NCBI GenBank assembly: GCA_050486205.1 | Contig: JBJHCW010000003.1 | Span: 124,001 to 188,000 of the forward strand | Direction: 5' to 3' | DNA length: 64,000 nucleotides | Source of the DNA: PWQG01 sp050486205 | GTDB taxonomy: Bacteria; Pseudomonadota; Gammaproteobacteria; Pseudomonadales; Pseudohongiellaceae | Shown: piece by piece, positions 52,686-61,473 of the stretch | Numbering within the stretch: position 1 is the first letter of the stretch | How the letters are laid out: every line of letters begins with the position of its first letter | Position numbers and translations under genes: made by a program | Notes under the pieces: generated by a model | The model's input: only the letters and a program-made list of their open reading frames with translations | The model's database searches: none | Told to the model about the DNA's origin: nothing

Positions 52686-53555
52686 TTGAACTACAGTACA
52701 CTGTCCACCCAACTTGACGACGGTATACTGACCGTCACGCTGAATCGTCCTGACAAGCTCAATGCCTTCACCGTCACCATGGCCAACGAACTGGTTGATG
52801 TGTTCACTCAGGTGCGTGAGGACGATGCGGTACTGGCTGTTATTGTCACTGGCGCAGGCCGCGCGTTCTGCGCAGGCATGGACCTGTCGGTGGAAGGCAA
52901 TGTCTTCGGACTGGATGAATCCCTGAGGCCAACGCTGGAAGATCTGGATCAGCGTTTTGAGGATCCGCAGATGGTCAACACGGTGCGTGATACCGGTGGT
53001 CGTGTATCGCTGAGCATCTTCAACTGTGACAAACCCGTGATTGCGGCCATCAACGGACCGGCGGTTGGCATCGGGGCAACCATGACACTGGCCATGGACG
53101 CCAGGCTGGCGTCGGATCAGGCTCGTATTGGCTTTGTATTCGGCAAGATCGGTATTGTGCCGGAAGCCTGTTCGACCTGGTTCCTGCCGCGGCTTGTGGG
53201 TATATCCACCGCGCTGGACTGGGTTTACAGCGGCGACATCCTCAGTGCCGAGCAGGCCCGGGACGCTGGTCTGGTCCGTGAGGTGCTGCCCGCTGACAAA
53301 TTGCTGGGTGCGGCGCGTGCCCTGGCCAGACGCTATACACAAAACCGCTCGCCTGTGGCGACGGCCATTGCCCGACGAATGCTGTATTCCAATGCTGCCT
53401 TCAGCCATCCCGAAGAAGCCCACAAGATCGAATCCCTGGGTGTGTTCTACACCAGTCAGACTGATGGCAAGGAGGGCGTCAGAGCCTTTCTTGAGAAACG
53501 CGATCCCGAGTTCCGTGGCCGCGTGTCCTCTGACATGCCTGATATCTTCCGTTGA
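52686..53555 (+). CDS. Enoyl-CoA hydratase/isomerase (crotonase) family protein
   Basis: Crotonases act on acyl-CoA thioesters, here probably in beta-oxidation. The oxyanion-hole segments are AFCAGMDLSVEG and NGPAVGIGATMTLAMDARLAS. The Glu near FGKIGIVPEACSTWFLPRLVG is the likely catalytic residue. I choose the TTG at 52686, because the strong ribosome site AGGAAGGAG ends six bases before it. The in-frame ATG at 52653 lies upstream of that site. The protein is then 289 residues. No other fatty-acid gene adjoins it. Confidence 0.88.
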   Translation: MNYSTLSTQLDDGILTVTLNRPDKLNAFTVTMANELVDVFTQVREDDAVLAVIVTGAGRAFCAGMDLSVEGNVFGLDESLRPTLEDLDQRFEDPQMVNTVRDTGGRVSLSIFNCDKPVIAAINGPAVGIGATMTLAMDARLASDQARIGFVFGKIGIVPEACSTWFLPRLVGISTALDWVYSGDILSAEQARDAGLVREVLPADKLLGAARALARRYTQNRSPVATAIARRMLYSNAAFSHPEEAHKIESLGVFYTSQTDGKEGVRAFLEKRDPEFRGRVSSDMPDIFR

Positions 53556-53648
53556 TGGGCTGGCGTGCAAGGGTCTGTTTTGGCGCCTGCCATCGGTTCC
53601 TGATATTGTATGCAGTAGAGGATCGCGGTCTCAAAGGAGATGGAAAAT

Positions 53649-54206
53649 ATGGCGTTGACAGAATCGCAGATGCTTGCACTTGGTACGCCGGCACCGGATT
53701 TTTCCTTGCCGGATACCGAGGGCAATACGGTAAGCCTGAAAGATTTTGACGGGGAGCCGGCGTTGCTGGTTGTCTTCATGTGTAATCATTGCCCGTTTGT
53801 CATCCACCTGCGTGAAGCGCTGGCCGAGTTTGCCCGGGAGTACACAGAGCAGGGACTGGCCATTGTGGGCATCAGCGCCAATGATGTGCGGACGCATCCC
53901 CAGGACAGCCCGGCCAATATGGCAAATGAGAAACGTCAGGCGGGTTACGTTTTTCCCTATCTCTATGATGAAAGCCAGCAGGTGGCCCGCGCATACAAGG
54001 CAGCCTGTACACCGGATTTCTTCCTGTTCGACAAGCACCGGCGGCTGGTGTATCGGGGGCGTTTTGATGACAGCAGGCCCGGCAACAACAGACCGGTCAC
54101 TGGCAATGATCTGCGCGCGGCGGTAGATGCAGTGCTGACCGGGCTTGACGTGCCGTCAGAGCAACTGCCAAGCGTGGGTTGCAACATCAAGTGGAAGGCG
54201 GCCTGA
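53649..54206 (+). CDS. Thioredoxin-like (AhpC/TSA-type) family protein
   Basis: LGTPAPDFSLPDTEGNTVSLKDF opens a peroxiredoxin/TlpA-like fold, and VVFMCNHCPFVIHLREAL carries a CxxC redox pair. CTPDFFLFDKHRRLVYRGRFDD contains the cis-proline region. There is no signal peptide, so it is cytosolic. AAGGAG stands nine bases before the ATG at 53649, which makes it a better start than the ATG at 53640, which abuts that site. It is 185 residues and its redox partner is unknown. Confidence 0.88.
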   Translation: MALTESQMLALGTPAPDFSLPDTEGNTVSLKDFDGEPALLVVFMCNHCPFVIHLREALAEFAREYTEQGLAIVGISANDVRTHPQDSPANMANEKRQAGYVFPYLYDESQQVARAYKAACTPDFFLFDKHRRLVYRGRFDDSRPGNNRPVTGNDLRAAVDAVLTGLDVPSEQLPSVGCNIKWKAA

Positions 54207-54235
54207 GGCGCAGGGTCGGCAGCATCCGTTCCGCG

Positions 54236-55261
54236 TTATTGTTCAGCGGCCCTGGCACCTGACAGAATCCCCATCAGGGCGTAGTTGCCTTCGTGGCAGG
54301 CGTATTCGTAAATCTCCCCGTCATCGGACGTGTAGTTGATGACGGCTGTCCACGGGCGCTCCCATGTTGTGGGATCGTCAATGGTGAACTCATATTCAAG
54401 AACGTCCGGTGCCACACGGGTGTAGCGCTCCGTGAACAGGCGATCCCCGGCTGCACCACGGAATTGGCTTTCCGGAGAGAAATTGCGTGTTTCCACCACC
54501 AGCGTGTCGCCGTCCCACCAGCCGCGGGAGTCACCATGCCAGAGGCGCACCCGCTCATCGATATGGGGCTTGTCGGTCAGTGGTATGATGCGCACATCGT
54601 GAATCATTTCCTGGATGATGGCCACCGTGTCGCGGCTCTGCACAATCTGGTAGTAGCTGTTGTAACCTGCCATGATGTAGGGCATGCCCCAGGTGATGCA
54701 GCGCTCCTGTATCGGGCGATCCAGATACGAGGCATCGGTACTTTCGCGGCGTTGGCGCGCTCGCTCCTGCATACGGGCCTGCCCCTGTTCCGTCATGGCT
54801 GGCAGTCGGCCGTTGGGCGGATCCACAATCAGTGATGTGCGGTTCTCCAGATTGCGGTCGACCATCCAGCCGGCATCATAATTGCCGGTACTTGGGTCGT
54901 AGGAGCGGACTTCCCCACTGATCACCGCATTGAGAAAACCGTCACCGAACAGGGCGTCGCCCCCGTCAGCCAGCACTTCCTCGGCTTGCCGCATCAGTTC
55001 ATCAAATTCCTGTTCAGTGAGGGTGGCCCGGTCACCGAATATTTCCGGTCGCTCAAGCGGCGTACTGGCATTGTTTGCCCAGACACCCTGCAGATCGGGA
55101 TGACCGTCGATGGTGCGTGGCACAACCCAGTCACTGTCACTGCTGTCATGGTCAGTGCCCAGTACACCTGTGGCCAGTGTGCCTGCAAACAGGGCAGCAC
55201 CGCACAGGCGCATGACCGACACTCCCCTGCGTTGTGTGTTTGTGAGCTTGGCCTGCGTCAT
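54236..55261 (-). CDS. Secreted protein of unknown function, PRTxDGxPDLxGVW family (copy 1)
   Basis: The N-terminus (MRLCGAALFAGTLATGVLG) looks like a signal peptide. The mature start VPRTIDGHPDLQGVWANNASTPLERP is a motif I have seen in many secreted bacterial proteins without a known role. GMPYIMAGYNSYYQIVQSRD, WWDGDTLVVETRNFS and ERYTRVAPDVLEYEFTIDDPTTWERPWT are further conserved blocks. It is 341 residues. It lies 36 bases after a paralogue on the same strand, which suggests duplication and a shared transcript. Confidence 0.7.
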   Translation of the reverse strand: MTQAKLTNTQRRGVSVMRLCGAALFAGTLATGVLGTDHDSSDSDWVVPRTIDGHPDLQGVWANNASTPLERPEIFGDRATLTEQEFDELMRQAEEVLADGGDALFGDGFLNAVISGEVRSYDPSTGNYDAGWMVDRNLENRTSLIVDPPNGRLPAMTEQGQARMQERARQRRESTDASYLDRPIQERCITWGMPYIMAGYNSYYQIVQSRDTVAIIQEMIHDVRIIPLTDKPHIDERVRLWHGDSRGWWDGDTLVVETRNFSPESQFRGAAGDRLFTERYTRVAPDVLEYEFTIDDPTTWERPWTAVINYTSDDGEIYEYACHEGNYALMGILSGARAAEQ

Positions 55262-55297
55262 GATGTTCTCTCCAGAAAAGGTGTTTGCGCGCCAGTG

Positions 55298-56215
55298 TCA
55301 GGGCACCGGCACCGCGAACGGCATGCCACGTGGCGGCTCCACGTCCGGATCCGGATCCCGGCTCAGGTAGCCGTAAATCAGCTCTTCGGCAAATTCCACA
55401 CACTTGAACTCCAGCAGTTGTGCGTTGTCCTCCATGCGGCGGTACAGCGGCATGCTGAGCGTCCACGGGCGGGTGAACGTTTTGTTGTCATGAATTTCGG
55501 CTTCGTAACGAATCAGATACGGGTTTTCCAGCGTGTAACGTTCGATGACTTCCAGCGCGTCGCTGTGGAAATTGCCGGCGTGATCAAACCAGGTATAGGG
55601 CATCTGGTCGGTGACCCGGACAACCAGGGTGTCGCCTTCCCAGTGAGCCCGGGAATGACCCATCCAGGCATCAACCGGCGCCTCGAAATCCGGCCTGTTC
55701 ATGTAGACGATCCGCATGGCACTGGCAAACTCGTAGGCCATGACCATGTGATCGGGGGACTGCACAATCTGGAACGGGAAGGGCAGGTAGTTGGCGCGGG
55801 GCACGCCGGGCATGAAACATTTCACCACCGGGTCCAGTGCCAGCCAGTCAGCGCGATTGGCATCCCGCCGGGCCAGGGCTTCCTCGGTATAGGGAAGCGG
55901 CCCGTTCTGGACCACACCCAGACTGGGGCGCAACGCACCAATGGCGCCGAAACGATAATCCGGTCCGTGTGAGGCCGCCTGTGGTTCGATGTTCCAGTGG
56001 GCATTGCCCATGGCTTGCCAGATACCATTGAAGTCGGGTCGGCCATCAGCAGTGCGGGGAATTGTAGTGCTGTCAGCATTTGTGGGATGTGTGAATGTGG
56101 CTGTCAGCAGGAGAAGCAGCGCCAGAAACGATACCGGTATTGGCATCGCAGGCGCCCACATCCGTGAAATCAACGGGAGGCGTATTGTTGCCCTACAGTG
56201 CTGCAGGCCCTGCAT
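55298..56215 (-). CDS. Secreted protein of unknown function, PRTxDGxPDxxGxW family (copy 2)
   Basis: A hydrophobic signal (FLALLLLLTATFTHPTNA) precedes TTIPRTADGRPDFNGIWQAMGNAHWNIEP. The blocks FPFQIVQSPDHMVMAYEFASAMRIVYMNR, HWEGDTLVVRVTDQM and IERYTLENPYLIRYEAEIHDNKTFTRPWT line up in the same order as in the neighbouring gene. It is 305 residues from the first ATG, though MPIPVSFLA (about residue 24) may be the true start. It is likely the first gene of the pair. The function is unknown; periplasmic binding or hydrolysis is only a guess. Confidence 0.7.
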   Translation of the reverse strand: MQGLQHCRATIRLPLISRMWAPAMPIPVSFLALLLLLTATFTHPTNADSTTIPRTADGRPDFNGIWQAMGNAHWNIEPQAASHGPDYRFGAIGALRPSLGVVQNGPLPYTEEALARRDANRADWLALDPVVKCFMPGVPRANYLPFPFQIVQSPDHMVMAYEFASAMRIVYMNRPDFEAPVDAWMGHSRAHWEGDTLVVRVTDQMPYTWFDHAGNFHSDALEVIERYTLENPYLIRYEAEIHDNKTFTRPWTLSMPLYRRMEDNAQLLEFKCVEFAEELIYGYLSRDPDPDVEPPRGMPFAVPVP

Positions 56216-56320
56216 GGTGGTCTCCTTGCTCAGAGATCCCTGTTATTGTTTTTTGTCTGCCTGTAATATCACATGAGTCCGGAATGAAATCAAATTCAGC
56301 TGTCGCATGTTCTCTGACCA

Positions 56321-56746
56321 ATGATCAACGCAGAGCGCCAAAACAACACACAGTTGCTGGTTGTGTACGGATCATTGAAACGTGGGCTGCACAATGCCCA
56401 TTGGATGCGCGGTTGTCGTTTTATAGGTGAGGACAGCCTTCAGAGTATTGTGCTTTACGATCTGGGTCCTTATCCGGGAGCGCGGCTGGACGCCTCCGAA
56501 GGCGTGACAGTGGAGATCTACACAGTTACCGAGGAGCAACTGCGCCATATCGATGTGCTGGAGGATTACAAAGCTGCAGATCCGGCCAGTGGCCTTTATG
56601 ACCGTGTGCTGGTGTCGACCCGCTTCGGCAAGGCATGGGTCTATATCTACAACCGCGCCGTTGACGGGTTTCCGGCAATACGCCGGGGCGGGTGGATGCC
56701 TGATCCCGCCCGGCAGTATGTGTCAGAGCCTGAACCCGGGACCTGA
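56321..56746 (+). CDS. Gamma-glutamylcyclotransferase-like (AIG2/GGCT) protein
   Basis: LLVVYGSLKRGLHNAHWMRGCRFIGED contains the YGSLxxG pocket of the GGCT fold. Glu in VLEDYKA, the usual catalytic position, and the strand KAWVYIYNRAV are present. The protein is 141 residues. Family members cyclise gamma-glutamyl amines or dipeptides. The exact substrate is unclear. No strong ribosome site precedes the ATG. Confidence 0.82.
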   Translation: MINAERQNNTQLLVVYGSLKRGLHNAHWMRGCRFIGEDSLQSIVLYDLGPYPGARLDASEGVTVEIYTVTEEQLRHIDVLEDYKAADPASGLYDRVLVSTRFGKAWVYIYNRAVDGFPAIRRGGWMPDPARQYVSEPEPGT

Positions 56747-56750
56747 AGGC

Positions 56751-58151
56751 TCAGACCAGTTTGAGTTTCCAGCGTCCGCGCAAAAACACCATGACCGCGA
56801 CAATACTGAAGGTCATGTCGGCGATAAATATCGCCCAGTAGGCGCCCAGTGTGCCCATTCCCAACCCCATTGCCAGCCCGTAGGCCAGCGGAATCTGCAG
56901 CAGCCAGAAACAGATGCCGTTGATCCAGGTGGGCGTCATTGTGTCGCCAGCGCCATTGAACGCCTGCAGAGCGATCACGCCAACGGCGAGGAAAATAAAG
57001 CCGTAGCTCAGCACCCGCAGCGCCTGCATGCCATTGCTCACCACCTCCGGTTCGCCGCTGAAAAAGCTCATTATCCAGGCAGGAAACAGAATCAGTATCA
57101 GTGCCACAAAGCCCATGTAGGCAATATTGTATTTGGCCACCTGATACACGGTTGCTTCAGCGCGATCCGGTTTACGGGCACCAAGATTCTGACCCACCAG
57201 TGTGGCCACGGCATTGCTCAGGCCCCAGGAAGGCAGTAGTACAAAGACGATCACCCGAATGGCAATCGTGTAGCCAGCGATAGCCTCACTGCCATAAAAG
57301 GACACCAGGCGCATCAGAAAAACCCAGCTGGCGGTGGCGATGAGAAACTGAGCAATGCCGCCGACCGATATACGACACAACTTCATCATGACAGACAGTT
57401 TCATCACCATCTCATCCAGATGCAGTCGTATACGGCGATGGCCTTTGCACAGGTGGTACAGCTGGTAGGCCACACCTACACCCCGTCCGGTGTTGGTGGC
57501 CACGGCAGCACCGGTCACGCCCATTTCCGGAAACGGACCCCAGCCGTAGATCAGGCAGGGATCCAGAATGATGTTGATGGTGTTGGCCAGGATCAGGGAC
57601 TTCATGGCGATACTGGCGTCACCGGCACCACGGAATATGGCGTTGTTCAGGAACAGGAACAGAATGGTGAAGCTGCCGCCGAACATCAGCTGGGTGTAAC
57701 CACGTCCGGTCTCCACGACGCTTTCGTCCGCGCCCATGAGCAGAAGAATACGGTCGGCGTAGTGCCAGCCCAGTACACCGATAACGACCGATACAATCAA
57801 TCCGACCCACAGCGCCTGGGCGGCGACCACCGAGGCGTCACGATGCTGGCCTTCACCAATGCGGCGGGCCACCAGGGCCGTGGTTGCCATGCTCAGTCCG
57901 ATGGCCACTGCGTACAAAAGTGAGATTACCGCTTCGGTAAGGCCAACCGTTGCTACCGCTTCGGGTCCCAGACCGGCAACAAAAAAGATGTCCACCAGGG
58001 CAAATATGGACTCCATGGCCATTTCCAGAATCATCGGTATGGCCAGCAGGAAGGTAACTCTTCGAATGGAACCTTCGGTGTAGTTGATGTCCGGATCGCC
58101 CGCCAGGGCTTTGCGGAATAATCGGGTGAATTCCCTGAATTCTTTTAACAT
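56751..58151 (-). CDS. MATE family efflux transporter
   Basis: MATE pumps export cationic drugs or metabolites using sodium or protons. Two MatE repeats are visible. The first starts at FLLAIPMILEMAMESIFALVDIFFVAGLGPEAVATVGLTEAV, the second near CRISVGGIAQFLIATASWVFLMRLVSFYGSEAIAGYTIAIRV. About 12 helices are spread over 466 residues from the ATG at 58151. An upstream in-frame ATG at 58241 adds 30 polar residues and is less likely. Confidence 0.9.
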   Translation of the reverse strand: MLKEFREFTRLFRKALAGDPDINYTEGSIRRVTFLLAIPMILEMAMESIFALVDIFFVAGLGPEAVATVGLTEAVISLLYAVAIGLSMATTALVARRIGEGQHRDASVVAAQALWVGLIVSVVIGVLGWHYADRILLLMGADESVVETGRGYTQLMFGGSFTILFLFLNNAIFRGAGDASIAMKSLILANTINIILDPCLIYGWGPFPEMGVTGAAVATNTGRGVGVAYQLYHLCKGHRRIRLHLDEMVMKLSVMMKLCRISVGGIAQFLIATASWVFLMRLVSFYGSEAIAGYTIAIRVIVFVLLPSWGLSNAVATLVGQNLGARKPDRAEATVYQVAKYNIAYMGFVALILILFPAWIMSFFSGEPEVVSNGMQALRVLSYGFIFLAVGVIALQAFNGAGDTMTPTWINGICFWLLQIPLAYGLAMGLGMGTLGAYWAIFIADMTFSIVAVMVFLRGRWKLKLV

Positions 58152-58525
58152 GGTGGTTGTTCCGTGATTATTGTTCCGTACAGGCGCTTTTTTTGAAAAG
58201 GGTTTTTCAGGCTGGGGACGGACAAACTTCGCGCCGGACACAAGTACGGCGCAGCGGAACGGTCAGGCGTTACATGACGGATGCAGCAGTCACCCGCGTG
58301 GCAAGGATACCGACGCAGAGAAGTTCGTCTGGCTCAGCAGTGGGGGAAATCGAACTTCATTGGATGGATGCTCCCTTACAGGACAGGTATGATCAGTGGC
58401 GCGAAGTATACCAGCGCTTTGTACAGGCGGACAAGCATGTTTTCCGGGATCCGCGCGCCTGCGAACAATGGACTTGTGAGGTGGTAACCGGAGTAGAATA
58501 CAGATCCAGCAACAAAGGAGTCAGC
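58152..58525. other. 374-base region between divergent MATE and hydrolase genes
   Basis: No convincing gene is seen. The hydrolase frame is open backwards through this region, but its content (MTDAAVTRVARIPTQRSSS) resembles no known family. An 8-bp inverted repeat, GAAGTTCG (58320-58327) and CGAACTTC (58351-58358), with a 23-base loop may be a regulatory site or hairpin. Promoters for both genes should lie here, but I could not assign them. Confidence 0.5.
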
Positions 58526-59044
58526 ATGACAATCAACACGCCCAATGTCATCTTTTCCCATGGCAAGGAGAGTGGTCCCAACGGCACCAAGATCCGGGTG
58601 CTTGCCGGTATTGCGGAAAAACACGGCCTTGTCGTGGACAGCATAGACTATACGGATATCATGGATCAGGAGTTGCGGGTGCAGCGGCTGATTGATGTTG
58701 CGCCGCGGGACAGAGACGGCCCCCTGATTCTTGTCGGCTCCAGCATGGGCGCTTATGTGTCCCTTGTGGCTGCAGCAGAGCTGAAACCCGATGGTGTGTT
58801 TCTCATGGCGCCGGCCCTGTACATTCCTGGCTGGAAAGTACAGCGGTACACAACAGGCGTGCCGCTGGTCAGTCTGGTGCACGGTTGGTCAGACGAGGTC
58901 ATTCCCGCTGAAAACGCACTGCGTTATGCCGCTGAGGCAAAATGCGATATTCATCTTCTGGAAGCCGATCACCGCCTCAGCGGCTGCCTGGAAACGGTGG
59001 GAGATGTGTTCGAGAATTTCCTGCGCCGCGTGCTGAAACGCTGA
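58526..59044 (+). CDS. Small alpha/beta-hydrolase (YcfP/DUF-type esterase)
   Basis: The nucleophile elbow is LVGSSMGAYVSL (GxSxG). The acid is in LVHGWSDEVIPAENAL and the histidine in LLEADHRLSGCLETV, giving a complete triad. NVIFSHGKESGPNGTKIRVLAGIAEKHG is the oxyanion strand. The ATG at 58526 has AAAGGAG five bases upstream and gives 172 residues, usual for the small esterase group. The substrate is unknown. Confidence 0.85.
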   Translation: MTINTPNVIFSHGKESGPNGTKIRVLAGIAEKHGLVVDSIDYTDIMDQELRVQRLIDVAPRDRDGPLILVGSSMGAYVSLVAAAELKPDGVFLMAPALYIPGWKVQRYTTGVPLVSLVHGWSDEVIPAENALRYAAEAKCDIHLLEADHRLSGCLETVGDVFENFLRRVLKR

Positions 59045-59055
59045 TCGGGTTTTTT

Positions 59056-60426
59056 TCATTCAGTGTCCAGGTCCAGGCGTTCCAGCGCATCAAGAATTTC
59101 CCGGAAACGAGCGTTGACCGGATATCCGGGATCGGACCAGCCGAGTCGGACCACCACGGCATTGGCCGATGGTACTACCATGAGAATCTGCTCCCGGTTG
59201 CCTTGCGCTGCGTAGGCGTCTTCGGGCAGGTCGGGCCACCGCAGACGGGCTGCACCAGCGTTCAGCCACCACTGGTAACCGTAGGCCACACCGTTGTCGG
59301 AGCGGTTGGCTGATCTGGAGCGTTGAACCCAGTCACGACTCACAATGCGGCGTCCGTTGATGACACCCTCATCAAGCATCAGTTGTCCCATGCGTGCCCA
59401 GTCCTGGGCTGAAGCATAGAGATAGGAGCTGCCCTTGAACACACCGCTTGCGTCCACTTCAAATACGGTATGTTGCAGACTCATCGGCACCACAATATTG
59501 GCCACATAGTCATCCCAGACTGACTGCAACGAACCACCGGTCTTGTCGAAATAGATACGTGACAGCAGGTTGGCGGTGCCGGAGCTGTAGTTGAAATGTG
59601 ATCCAGGTGCGTGCAGTTGTCTCTGCCGCAGCACATAGGCGGAAGCAGCCGGTTCGGTGAACAGCATGGCGGTGGCATCATCACCGGGGTTGTACCGCTC
59701 GGTGAAAGCCAGCCCGTCGGTCATGGTCAGCAGATCCTCTATGCGGATATCGACGCGCGAATCTTCAGCCCATTCCAGAAAACCGGGTGTGTCATTCACG
59801 TCCAGCAGGCCACGCAGCTCAAGGTTGCCGAGCATGATGGCGGTCATGCTTTTTGCCATTGACCAGCCCAGCAGGGGCGTATCAGCACGGGCACCGCCGG
59901 CATAACTTTGTGCCACAACGCGTCCATGGTGAACCACCAGCAAGGCGCGTGTGTCCAGGTTATTGTTGTTGTCGCGCATGACAATATCGTCGAGCAGCGA
60001 CTGCATATCGTCATTGATTGTTTCCACGCGTGTGCCGTGCGGCCAGTGGCTGGTCAGCACCGGCAGTTCGCGTGCCTGGAATGCCTGGCGCTGATCAAAA
60101 CCGGCAAAGTCGATGGCACAACCGATACCCGGCACGTAGCTGGCCGTGGCAGAGCGGATTCCGAACAGTGAGGTGCGAACGCGGCGATTGTCATCGTCAA
60201 ACTCGACATTCAGGTAATTGAGTATCGGGGAGAACTGCACAAGGTCCTCGAGCGCCTGCCCCTCGGAAAAGCCGCTGACGTATTTGCCACTGCAAAGCAG
60301 TTTGGCGCCGATGCCAGTACCCACGCCGGGTGCAGCCGCGATATAGGACGGCGGAATGCCCAGTATTGCCGCAACGCCGAGCATGGCGGGAACAATGATG
60401 AACAGCGCAAACAGTAGTTTTTTCAT
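59056..60426 (-). CDS. Serine hydrolase of the beta-lactamase/class C family
   Basis: An N-terminal hydrophobic segment (LLFALFIIVPAMLGVAAIL) anchors or exports the protein. The SxxK motif is WSMAKSMTAIMLG and the second motif is NYSSGTANLLSR (Y-S-S in place of Y-x-N). Such proteins include esterases, DD-peptidases and 6-aminohexanoate-dimer hydrolase-like enzymes, and few are true beta-lactamases. The ATG at 60426 gives 456 residues. The longer frame adds residues that do not look like a signal. Confidence 0.85.
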   Translation of the reverse strand: MKKLLFALFIIVPAMLGVAAILGIPPSYIAAAPGVGTGIGAKLLCSGKYVSGFSEGQALEDLVQFSPILNYLNVEFDDDNRRVRTSLFGIRSATASYVPGIGCAIDFAGFDQRQAFQARELPVLTSHWPHGTRVETINDDMQSLLDDIVMRDNNNNLDTRALLVVHHGRVVAQSYAGGARADTPLLGWSMAKSMTAIMLGNLELRGLLDVNDTPGFLEWAEDSRVDIRIEDLLTMTDGLAFTERYNPGDDATAMLFTEPAASAYVLRQRQLHAPGSHFNYSSGTANLLSRIYFDKTGGSLQSVWDDYVANIVVPMSLQHTVFEVDASGVFKGSSYLYASAQDWARMGQLMLDEGVINGRRIVSRDWVQRSRSANRSDNGVAYGYQWWLNAGAARLRWPDLPEDAYAAQGNREQILMVVPSANAVVVRLGWSDPGYPVNARFREILDALERLDLDTE

Positions 60427-60500
60427 GATGTCTATCAGCCAAACTGTGATAACCGGTATTATGGCGGCATGTTGGATCAAACTTCAAACGTGCAGCACTC

Positions 60501-61430
60501 ATGACTGATCAGCGCCGTGCCTGGTTGCAGATCCATTTCTGCGTACTGCTGTGGGGTTTCACTGCGATACTGGGCAAAGTCATCAGCATCAGTGCTCTGC
60601 CACTGGTGCTCTGGCGTATGGGGTTGGTGGCCGTTGTGCTGTTTCTGCTGCCAGTCATCTGGCGAGGGCTCAGGACCATGGGTCCTCAACTGGTGGCCGC
60701 GTTCTGCGGTATTGGTGTGCTGGTGGCCCTGCACTGGCTGACGTTTTACGGTGCCATCAAGCTGTCCAATGCCTCTGTAGCCGTCACCTGTATTGCTACC
60801 GTGCCGATCTTTCTGTCGCTGGTTGAACCACTGCTGACGGGGCGCAGCTTCCGTCTGCGAGAGCTGATGCTGGGCGTGTTGGTGCTGCCGGGTATTGCCC
60901 TGCTGGTGGGTGGTACACCCGAGACAATGAATACGGGCATTGTGGTGGGGCTGGTATCTGCAGTGTTTGTGGCATTTTTCGCAGCGCTGAACAAGCGACT
61001 GGTGTTAAAGGCTGACCCGCTCACGGTCACCGCCCTTGAAATGGCTACCGGTGCACTGTTTCTGGCGGGAATCGCGGTTTTTGTGGCCCTGGCCGGTGCG
61101 GGTCCCCTGCTGAGCCTGTTCGTCACCGAGGGTGAGCAGATGTTTGTCATGCCGCCCTGGGATGACATGGGCTGGCTGCTGCTGTTGGCTTTTGGATGCA
61201 CATTGTTGCCGTTTGCCCTGTCGTTGGTGGCTTTGCGGCAACTTTCGGCCTACGCCAGCGCGCTGGCTGTGAACCTGGAGCCGGTGTATGCCGTGATCCT
61301 GGCTATTGTGCTTCTGGGTGAGCAACAGGAGCTTGAGCCGGGCTTTTATCTTGGTGCGCTGCTGATCATGACCGTGGTCTTTGTCTACCCGCTATTGGAT
61401 CGGATTGACAGGAAAGGGTTGAAGGGTTAG
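60501..61430 (+). CDS. EamA/DMT superfamily transporter
   Basis: Ten hydrophobic helices fall in two EamA repeats of five. The repeats begin near WLQIHFCVLLWGFTAILGKVISISALPLVLWRMGL and GIVVGLVSAVFVAFFAALNKRLV. The second repeat ends with YASALAVNLEPVYAVILAIVLLGEQ, the family signature. Members export metabolites or amino acids; the substrate is unknown. The length of 309 is normal. Confidence 0.88.
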   Translation: MTDQRRAWLQIHFCVLLWGFTAILGKVISISALPLVLWRMGLVAVVLFLLPVIWRGLRTMGPQLVAAFCGIGVLVALHWLTFYGAIKLSNASVAVTCIATVPIFLSLVEPLLTGRSFRLRELMLGVLVLPGIALLVGGTPETMNTGIVVGLVSAVFVAFFAALNKRLVLKADPLTVTALEMATGALFLAGIAVFVALAGAGPLLSLFVTEGEQMFVMPPWDDMGWLLLLAFGCTLLPFALSLVALRQLSAYASALAVNLEPVYAVILAIVLLGEQQELEPGFYLGALLIMTVVFVYPLLDRIDRKGLKG

Positions 61431-61473
61431 TTTTCCGAGCGGTCGTTCTCTTACCCAATGCTCTGGAGTCCAC

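Noticed and set aside
58157..58525. N-terminal extension of the small hydrolase
   Set aside because: The frame is open but the content matches nothing, and a strong ribosome site precedes the ATG at 58526.
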